From the NCBI RefSeq assembly GCF_044377145.1, contig NZ_JBILJQ010000086.1:1-19671 (forward strand): DNA of 19,671 nucleotides, given 5' to 3'. The stretch is from Aquimonas sp044377145. Lineage in GTDB: Bacteria > Pseudomonadota > Gammaproteobacteria > Xanthomonadales > Xanthomonadaceae. The notes beneath the pieces were generated by a model. It ran no database searches, was not told the DNA's origin, and worked only from the letters and a program-made list of their open reading frames with translations. Positions 14,450-19,671 of this stretch are shown piece after piece; the stretch's first letter is position 1; each line of letters begins with the position of its first letter. Made by a program: the position numbers and the translations under genes.

Positions 14450-15679
14450 CTAACGCGGCGCCAGTGCGGCGCACAGTAGGGACAGCAGCAGACGCCCGGC
14501 CGGCAGCACCACCAGGCCGCTGCGGTCGAGCTCGCACAGGCCTGCATCGGCAAGCCCGCGCAGGGCCGCGAACTCCGCTGCGAGATGCTGTGCCAGCTCG
14601 AGCTGATGACGCTCCTGCAGCGGCCCGAACTCGATCCGGTCGCCGGTTTCCAGTGCGTCGAGCAGATCCAGTCGCAGCAGTGCATCGGCATCCAGCCGGC
14701 AGCCCGAGGCGAGCGGAATCTGTGCCGCATCGAGCGCCGCCGACCACGCACCGGCAGCGGTCGGACTGACCCAGCAGGCGTCGGCGACGCGGCTGCGCGA
14801 CGCCGGGCCGAGTCCGAGTTGATCGCAGCCCAGCCCGAGCGGCGGATTGAAGCGCGGCCAGGGCTTGATCGCCTCGCAGTCGTCGCCGCGCCGCACGAAG
14901 CGATCGAAGCCGAGCGGTCGATAGCCGGCGTCGAGAACGCGCGTGTATAGATCTGCCAGGGTCTCCGTATCGCTGGCGCTGGCAGCGTTCGGCGGTGCCG
15001 GGTCCAACCTCAGCCGATCCGGGGAAAGCGCCAGCAGCGCGGTCACGCAGGCGCTGTCGCGGGTGCCCAGCAGCCAGCGAAGGCTCAGGTTCAGGCCAGC
15101 GCTGCGCAGGCCGGCGCCGCGAGCGCGGCTCAGTGCAAACGCGCCGTGCTCAAGTGCTGGGCCGTCATCGTTCGGCTCCAGCCGCACTGGCCACATCAAG
15201 CGGTTGATGCCGAGTGCGGCCAGGCGCTCCAGCTCGCCCGCGCGCAGCTGCGCCGGGTCCAGATGCAGACCGAACTCGCGGTCCGGCGCCGGGCTGAAAT
15301 AGAACTGGCGCGACAGGCTGTACAGCAGCTCGGCCAGCGCCTCCGCAGCGGGCACTCGCGAGGTCGACACAGCGTTGGACGGCGCCAGCGCAAACACATC
15401 CAGCGCCACCACATCGCGGTCGCGATCGAAGCGCGGCCCGATCAGCTCGATCTCCCGCGTCAGCCGCGCCAGCTGCGCTGCGAGCGCGCCCGCCGAGGCC
15501 TCCGTCGGCAGCTGCACCTGCAGCGACAGCGGCCGCGGGATCGGGTCGGCATTGCTGCTGCGGATCGCCGCCAGCGCACTGCGCGCCACAAATCCCGGCT
15601 GACCGCGCGGAGGCAGCACAGGTGCGGGTCGCAGCAGATGCTGCTTGAGCAGGGCCGGGGCGAAGGCGGATGCGTACAT
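14450..15679 (-). CDS. HemN-family protein lacking the radical-SAM motif
   Basis: This 409-residue protein follows the layout of oxygen-independent coproporphyrinogen III oxidase (HemN) along its length: RPLSLQVQLP at 49-58 for RPLSLYVHIPFC, FGLHLDPAQ for the EVDP segment, LAALGINRLMWPVR for LRxxGFNRLSMGVQ, AGYRPLGFDRFVR for SGYxxIGMDHFAR, and LADAGL-x10-LPAGRLLLSLLCAALA for the C-terminal domain. The CxxxCxxC cluster site is entirely absent (TEASAGALAAQL follows at 59-70), and GGGTPT reads VFALAPS. HemN chemistry is therefore not expected; the role could be heme binding, chaperoning or regulation, or none. The reading frame is intact over 1.2 kb, arguing against recent decay. The start at 15679 gives a HemN-like N-terminus; no ribosome binding site is seen. 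An Fnr-type box lies 43 bp upstream, and fnr follows in a probable operon. Confidence 0.8.
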   Translation of the reverse strand: MYASAFAPALLKQHLLRPAPVLPPRGQPGFVARSALAAIRSSNADPIPRPLSLQVQLPTEASAGALAAQLARLTREIELIGPRFDRDRDVVALDVFALAPSNAVSTSRVPAAEALAELLYSLSRQFYFSPAPDREFGLHLDPAQLRAGELERLAALGINRLMWPVRLEPNDDGPALEHGAFALSRARGAGLRSAGLNLSLRWLLGTRDSACVTALLALSPDRLRLDPAPPNAASASDTETLADLYTRVLDAGYRPLGFDRFVRRGDDCEAIKPWPRFNPPLGLGCDQLGLGPASRSRVADACWVSPTAAGAWSAALDAAQIPLASGCRLDADALLRLDLLDALETGDRIEFGPLQERHQLELAQHLAAEFAALRGLADAGLCELDRSGLVVLPAGRLLLSLLCAALAPR

Positions 15680-15686
15680 GCGCCGC

Positions 15687-15729
15687 ACTTTAGGGGCGTT
15701 GCCGCGCGCAGCGCCTTGATGCAGGTCAG
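15687..15729 (-). promoter_or_regulatory. Fnr-type promoter of the HemN-like gene
   Basis: The plus strand reads TTGAT-GCAG-GTCAG at 15716-15729, matching the Fnr consensus at 8 of 10 positions, with the centre at 15722.5. A -10-like TAAAGT lies at 15692-15687 on the minus strand. Class II geometry (-41.5) places the transcription start at about 15681, next to the proposed ATG at 15679, which would give an almost leaderless mRNA. That fits the absence of a ribosome binding site, but the arrangement is inferred, not shown. Confidence 0.55.
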
Positions 15730-15853
15730 CTGCGGCGGTGACCCGGGCTTGTGGCACATGCTGCTGTTTCGCCCGCGGTGCACTGTCCATGCCGCCCACC
15801 CCGCAGCCGCGCGGTGCCGAAGACCCTTCCCTCATGCATGCGCGGAGACCGCC

Positions 15854-17488
15854 ATGGACAGACGTGACTTTCTAACCATCACCGGGATCGGCGCCGCCGG
15901 CCTCCTGCTGGCCCGCCCCGGCCGCCTGATCGCCGCCGAAGAGCTGCTTGACGGCCGGATTGATCTCGCGATCAAGAAGGCGCTGGCCGATCGCGCGCTG
16001 AGCGCCGCCACCGAGGCCGGTGCCAGTTACTGCGATGTGCGTATTGGTCGCTATCTGAATCAGTTTGTCGTCACCCGCGAAGACAAGGTGCAGAACGTGG
16101 CCAGCACCGAGTCGATCGGCGCCGGCATCCGCGTGATCGCCAATGGCACCTGGGGCTTTGCCGCCACCAGCACCTTGACCGCGGAGGCGATCGTGGCCGC
16201 CGCGCTGGAAGCGGTGGCGATCGCCAAGGCCAATGCCGGCGTGCAGATCGAGCCGGTGCAGCTGGCGCCGGTGAAGGGCGTTGGCGAGGTCAGCTGGGCC
16301 ACGCCGATCAAGAAGAACGCGATGGAAGTACCGCTGAAGGAGAAGGTCGACCTGCTGCTGGCGGTGAATGCCGCGGCGATGGCGGCCGGGGCCAGCTTCG
16401 TCAACTCGACCCTGTTCGCGATCAACGAGCAGAAGTACTTCGCCTCCACCGACGGCAGCTACATCGATCAGGACGTACACCGCCTGTGGGTGCCGCTGCA
16501 GGTCACCGCGGTCGACAAGAGCACCGGCAAGTTCCGCTCGCGTGCGGGCCTGTCGACGCCGGTCGGCATGGGCTACGAGTACCTCGACGGCAGCGCCGCC
16601 GAGCGGATCGAAATGCCGGGCGGCGTGATCGGTTATCGCAACAGCTACAACATGATCGAAGACGCCACTGCCGCCGCGCAGCAGGCGGTCGAGAAGCTGA
16701 AGGCGCCCGGCGTGAAGCCCGGCAAGTACGACCTGGTGCTCGACCCGCAGCACCTGTGGCTGACCATCCACGAGTCGGTCGGCCATCCGCTGGAGCTCGA
16801 CCGCGTGCTCGGCTACGAGGCCAACTTCGCCGGCACCAGTTTCGCCACGCTCGACAAACGCGAGGCCAAGTTCCAGTACGGCAGCGACAAGGTCACCCTG
16901 TTCGCTGACAAGACCCAGGTCGGCAGCCTCGGCGCGGTCGGTTTCGACGATGAAGGCGTACCAACCAAGCGCTGGGATCTGGTCAAGGATGGCGTGCTGG
17001 TGAACTACCAGGCGATCCGCGATCAGGCCCACATCATCGGCGAGAAGGAATCGCACGGCTGCTGCTATGCCGATTCCTGGAACGCGGTGCAGTTCCAGCG
17101 CATGCCGAACGTGTCGCTGGCGGCCGGCAAGGACGAGCTGACGCCGGAGCAGCTGATCGCCGATGTTGAGAACGGCATCTACATCGTCGGCGCCGGCAGC
17201 TTCTCGATCGATCAGCAGCGTTACAACGCGCAGTTCGGCGGCCAGCTGTTCTACGAGATCAAGGAAGGCAAGATCACCGGCCCGCTGGAAGACGTGGCCT
17301 ACCAGATCCGCACGCCGGAGTTCTGGAACGCCTGCGACGGCATCTGCGACGAGCGCGACTACCGCATGGGCGGCAGCTTCTTCGACGGCAAGGGCCAGCC
17401 CTCGCAGTCGTCGGCGGTCTCTCACGGCTCGGCCACCGCCCGCTTCCGCGGCATCAATGTCATCAACACCGCCCGCAACCTCGGCTGA
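15854..17488 (+). CDS. tldD: TldD-family metalloprotease subunit with Tat signal
   Basis: This 544-residue protein begins MDRRDFLTITGIGAAGLLLA, a twin-arginine signal with the RR-x-F-L motif, a hydrophobic core and a probable cut near IAA-E (residue 28). TldD and TldE form a zinc protease that opens unfolded peptides and matures modified peptides such as microcin B17. The zinc motif HESVGH (H306-E307-x3-H311) is present, and C494 in WNACDG is a candidate third ligand as in E. coli TldD. Typical TldD is cytoplasmic and about 480 residues, so an exported version is notable. GGAG, 6 nt before the ATG at 15854, supports the start; the longer open frame from 15146 is antisense to the HemN-like gene and is rejected. 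It forms an operon with tldE (17 bp gap). Confidence 0.92.
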   Translation: MDRRDFLTITGIGAAGLLLARPGRLIAAEELLDGRIDLAIKKALADRALSAATEAGASYCDVRIGRYLNQFVVTREDKVQNVASTESIGAGIRVIANGTWGFAATSTLTAEAIVAAALEAVAIAKANAGVQIEPVQLAPVKGVGEVSWATPIKKNAMEVPLKEKVDLLLAVNAAAMAAGASFVNSTLFAINEQKYFASTDGSYIDQDVHRLWVPLQVTAVDKSTGKFRSRAGLSTPVGMGYEYLDGSAAERIEMPGGVIGYRNSYNMIEDATAAAQQAVEKLKAPGVKPGKYDLVLDPQHLWLTIHESVGHPLELDRVLGYEANFAGTSFATLDKREAKFQYGSDKVTLFADKTQVGSLGAVGFDDEGVPTKRWDLVKDGVLVNYQAIRDQAHIIGEKESHGCCYADSWNAVQFQRMPNVSLAAGKDELTPEQLIADVENGIYIVGAGSFSIDQQRYNAQFGGQLFYEIKEGKITGPLEDVAYQIRTPEFWNACDGICDERDYRMGGSFFDGKGQPSQSSAVSHGSATARFRGINVINTARNLG

Positions 17489-17505
17489 GCGACTCGGAGA
17501 ACGAA

Positions 17506-18855
17506 ATGAGCATGTATACCGAAGCCGACGCCAAGGCGATCCTCGACAAGGTGATTGCGCTGGCCAAGGGCGATGAGTGCATCGCCACCCTCGCCGGCAA
17601 CCGCCAGGGCAATATCCGTTTTGCCCGCAACTCGGTGTCGACCAGCGGCGTGGTCAATGAAGTGAACCTCACCGTGCAGGTGGCGTTCGGCAAGCGCAGC
17701 GGCATCGCCACCACCAACAGCTTCGACGATGCCTCGCTGGAGCGCGTGGTGCGGCGCGCAGAAGAACTCGCCCAGCTGGCGCCGGAGAACCCCGAGTTTG
17801 TTCCGGCCGTGGACAAACAGACCTACACCGCGACCCCGACCTTCGTGCAGGCCACCGCCGACATCGACCCGGCGTTCCGCGCCAAGGTCGCCGGTGATTC
17901 GATCAAGCCCTGCCGTGAGGACAATCTGGTCGCGGCCGGCTATCTGGCCGACGAGACCGGCTTCATGGCCACCGCCAACAGCCGCGGCAATTTCGGCTAC
18001 CAGCAGCTGAACTCGCTGGACTACACCTGCACCGTGCGCACTGCAGACGAGACGGGCTCGGGCTGGGTCGCGCGCAACCTGGCCGACGCGTCCAAGTTCG
18101 ATGCCTCCGCCGAGATCAAGACCGCCATTCGCAAGGCCAAGGGCAGCCAGGACGCCAAGGCGCTGGAGCCCGGCAAATACACGGTGGTGCTGGAGCCGGC
18201 AGCGGTGTCCGGCCTGCTGATGTTCATGCTGTTCGGCTTCGACGCCCGCCAGGCCGACGAGGGCCGCAGCTTCCTGTCCAAGAAGGGCGGCGGCAACCGC
18301 ATCGGCGAGAAGGTGTTCGACGAGCGCATCAACGCCTTCGCCGACCCCAGCCACCCGGATGTGCCGGTGCTGCCCTGGGACATGGAAGGCATGGCCCGCG
18401 CCAAGCACCCGATCATCGAGAACGGTGTGGTCAAGCACCTCAACTACTCGCGCTTCTGGGCGCAGAAGAATGAGCTCACCCCGATCGCGATGCCGGGCAA
18501 CATCATCATGAGCGGCGGCGACAAAACCACCGACGAGATGGTCGCCTCTACCAAGCGCGGCATCCTGGTGACCCGCACCTGGTACATCCGCATGGTCGAC
18601 CCGCAGACCGTGCTGCTGACCGGCCTGACCCGCGACGGCACCTTCTACATCGAGGATGGCGAGATCCGCCACCCGATCAAGAATTTCCGCTTCAACGAAT
18701 CGCCGATCATCATGCTCAACAACATCGAGGAGCTGGGCAAGACCGAGCGCATCAATGGCGGAGCGGGTGTCGGTGGCGGGCCGGGGTTGTCGATGATGGT
18801 GCCGGCGATGAAGGTGCGGGATTTTACGTTTACTTCGTTGTCGGATGCGGTTTGA
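17506..18855 (+). CDS. tldE: TldE/PmbA-family subunit
   Basis: This 449-residue partner of TldD has the family pattern: an N-terminal domain (GNIRFARNSVSTSGVV), a middle segment (PGKYTVVLEPAAVSGLL) and a C-terminal beta-barrel (GNIIMSGGDKTTDEMV, KRGILVTRTWYIRMVDPQT, EDGEIRHPIKNFRFNESP). It lacks the HExxxH motif, as expected: TldE is the non-catalytic subunit that completes the cavity. There is no signal peptide, although its TldD neighbour has a Tat signal, so the two may be exported together as a folded heterodimer. CGGAGA 4 nt before the ATG and the 17-bp spacing to tldD support translation from the same mRNA. It is the last gene before a repeat-rich non-coding stretch. Confidence 0.92.
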   Translation: MSMYTEADAKAILDKVIALAKGDECIATLAGNRQGNIRFARNSVSTSGVVNEVNLTVQVAFGKRSGIATTNSFDDASLERVVRRAEELAQLAPENPEFVPAVDKQTYTATPTFVQATADIDPAFRAKVAGDSIKPCREDNLVAAGYLADETGFMATANSRGNFGYQQLNSLDYTCTVRTADETGSGWVARNLADASKFDASAEIKTAIRKAKGSQDAKALEPGKYTVVLEPAAVSGLLMFMLFGFDARQADEGRSFLSKKGGGNRIGEKVFDERINAFADPSHPDVPVLPWDMEGMARAKHPIIENGVVKHLNYSRFWAQKNELTPIAMPGNIIMSGGDKTTDEMVASTKRGILVTRTWYIRMVDPQTVLLTGLTRDGTFYIEDGEIRHPIKNFRFNESPIIMLNNIEELGKTERINGGAGVGGGPGLSMMVPAMKVRDFTFTSLSDAV

Positions 18856-18900
18856 GGTTGGGTTACGTCTGGGTCTGATGGGTTCCCCGAGCGGGCATAG

Positions 18901-18918
18901 GGTGGGTCTTGACCCACC
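18901..18918. repeat. GGTGGGTC-tt-GACCCACC inverted repeat
   Basis: This perfect 8-bp inverted repeat has a 2-nt spacer and sits 45 bp after the tldE stop. A second half-unit, GACCCACCGG, recurs at 18989-18998 in the same orientation. This sequence type recurs between genes in Xanthomonadales, from memory. It could act as the tldE terminator, but no T-run follows. Confidence 0.7.
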
Positions 18919-19049
18919 GGCACTGCGCTCTGTCGCGGAACAAGTTGTGCCTTAGGAGCGCTCGGGCTGCGCCAATAGCACGAGTCTCGACCCACCGGAG
19001 CTGTTTTGTTCTTTCGGTGACCGAAGCGGGTAGCAAGATCAAGAGCTTT

Positions 19050-19307
19050 CGGTCGGCCCTGCGGGCCGGCCGAGTCACTTTCTCTTGAGTGGCCAAGAGA
19101 AAGTAACCAAAGAGAAGGCCACCCCTCGTCCGCGCCCTGCGTGCATCCTGCACTTCGGGTACGCGTGAGTCGGTCGGGGTTTTCGGACAGGCCATCCTTG
19201 GCCTGTCAAAAACCTCGCCGGCATCCCTGCCGGCGACCCTTCGGGCTGATCGACCGCCTCCCGCCGCTCCCCAGGGGCCCCGGGCAGAGCGCGGGCGTCG
19301 TGCCCGC
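19050..19307. repeat. Structured multi-hairpin intergenic repeat
   Basis: A chain of inverted repeats is present: TCGGTCGGCC/GGCCGGCCGA at 19050-19074; ACTTTCTCTTG/CAAGAGAAAGT at 19077-19104 (11 bp, 6-nt loop); GTGC-atcct-GCAC at 19141-19153; GACAGGCC-atcctt-GGCCTGTC at 19186-19207; TCGCCGGC-atccct-GCCGGCGA at 19215-19236; and GCGGGC-gtcgt-GCCCGC at 19291-19307. Three hairpins have different stems but related ATCCnT loops. The ACTTTCTCTTG part, followed by AACCAAAGAGAAGG, belongs to a repeat type I recall as frequent in Xanthomonadales intergenic DNA. Confidence 0.7.
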
Positions 19308-19320
19308 AGAAGCCTGAGCG

Positions 19321-19374
19321 GAAGCCACAGCCGAAGCCACAGCCGAAGCCAGAGCTGAAGCCGAAGCCGAAGCC
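19321..19374. repeat. Hexamer array (GAAGCC/ACAGCC)
   Basis: Nine consecutive 6-bp units of the form GAAGCC, ACAGCC or one-base variants (AGAGCT once) run directly into repeat copy B. The start of the window (AAGCCAAGCC at 3-12) looks like the tail of an equivalent array before copy A. Confidence 0.85.
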
Positions 19375-19537
19375 ACAACGCTCCTCAACCTGAGCCCCTC
19401 TCCCCGTGGAGCGAGTCGGGGCCGTTTGTCGGCTGCCGGTGGCAGCCGACGGCCCTGCGAGCCCGAGCGGAGCGAAGGTGGGGTTGGGGAGAGGGTTCGG
19501 TTTTCCTAGCAATCACCAAGCTCGCCACGCAAGCTCT
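19370..19537. repeat. Dispersed repeat, copy B (right end)
   Basis: This is a second copy of the 8-175 repeat in direct orientation, without gaps. Positions 19383-19502 are identical to 21-140. The 10-bp inverted repeat lies at 19428-19437 and 19441-19450. It is followed, as in copy A, by a heptamer array. Confidence 0.95.
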
Positions 19538-19671
19538 TCCCGACTCCCGACTCCCGACTCCCGACTCCCGACTCCCGACTCCCGACTCCCGACTCCCGAC
19601 TCCCGACTCCCGACTCCCGACTCCCGACTCCCGACTCCCGACTCCCGACTCCCGACTCCCGACTCCCGACT
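19538..19671. repeat. Heptamer tandem repeat (TCCCGAC)x19, truncated by window end
   Basis: Nineteen perfect TCCCGAC units plus one base run to the end of the window, so the true length is unknown. All units are identical, which suggests recent expansion or homogenisation. The left-end array has TCCCGAA instead. Confidence 0.97.

Larger units (their letters stand above)
18856..19369. other. Gene-free, repeat-rich region downstream of tldE
   Basis: No gene is supported here. Minus-strand open frames have no family resemblance and are built from simple repeats. The stretch contains inverted repeats, a chain of short hairpins and a hexamer array, listed separately, and it leads into dispersed repeat copy B. 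Confidence 0.75.

Noticed and set aside
15872..17425. 517-codon minus-strand open frame opposite tldD
   Set aside because: It is a mirror frame of tldD with no recognisable motif.
17422..18672. 416-codon minus-strand open frame opposite tldE
   Set aside because: It is a mirror frame of tldE with no recognisable motif.
18863..19512. Minus-strand coding frames in the right-end repeats
   Set aside because: The translations are built from GCCGAA-type hexamers (alternating simple residues) and the dispersed repeat; no gene signature.
19538..19671. CRISPR array
   Set aside because: The units are 7 bp with no spacers; it is a simple tandem repeat.

Overview
The window is high-GC DNA of gammaproteobacterial character. 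My best guess is a member of the Lysobacterales/Xanthomonadales, for example a Rhodanobacteraceae-like genome. The guess rests on the repeat types at both ends (TCCCGAx heptamers, GGTGGGTC inverted repeats, ACTTTCTCTTG hairpins), a secreted protein ending in LFGNGFE, and gene content rich in TonB-dependent receptors. These are recollections of related genomes, not database results. No rRNA, tRNA, IS transposase, phage gene or CRISPR array was seen.

Layout. Positions 1-219: a dispersed repeat with a heptamer array running up to the first start codon. 220-2234: a SirB2-type membrane protein (+), cytidine deaminase (-) and a secreted metallo-beta-lactamase-fold protein lacking the usual metal ligands (-). 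2338-3312: a LysR regulator divergent from the MBL-fold gene. 3346-5879: a minus-strand cluster of a secreted beta-helix protein, a small acidic soluble protein and a four-helix membrane protein. 5936-6195: a decayed SCO1/SenC remnant.

Centre, 6355-15679: an anaerobic respiration and heme neighbourhood. It holds nirS, a cytochrome cd1 nitrite reductase with an extra N-terminal cytochrome c domain and a probable lipoprotein signal. Two TonB-dependent receptors follow; the second resembles heme/hemoglobin receptors. Then come an Fnr/Anr-type regulator with all four [4Fe-4S] cysteines and a HemN-family protein that has lost the radical-SAM cysteine motif. I see Fnr-type boxes (YTGAY-N4-RTCAR) upstream of nirS, the heme receptor and the HemN-like gene, and a second candidate before the receptor. 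This suggests one oxygen- or NO-responsive regulon combining nitrite reduction with heme acquisition. No heme d1 biosynthesis genes lie in the window.

Right side, 15854-18855: a tldD-tldE operon in which TldD carries a twin-arginine signal and TldE carries none. 18856-19671 has no gene. It is packed with inverted repeats, a hexamer array, a second copy of the left-end repeat (120-bp identical core, same orientation) and at least 19 TCCCGAC heptamers running off the window.

The most unusual items are the cluster-less HemN paralogue beside fnr, the c-type cytochrome fused to NirS, the shared Fnr-type boxes, the Tat-signal TldD with a signal-less TldE, and the structured repeats at the edges.
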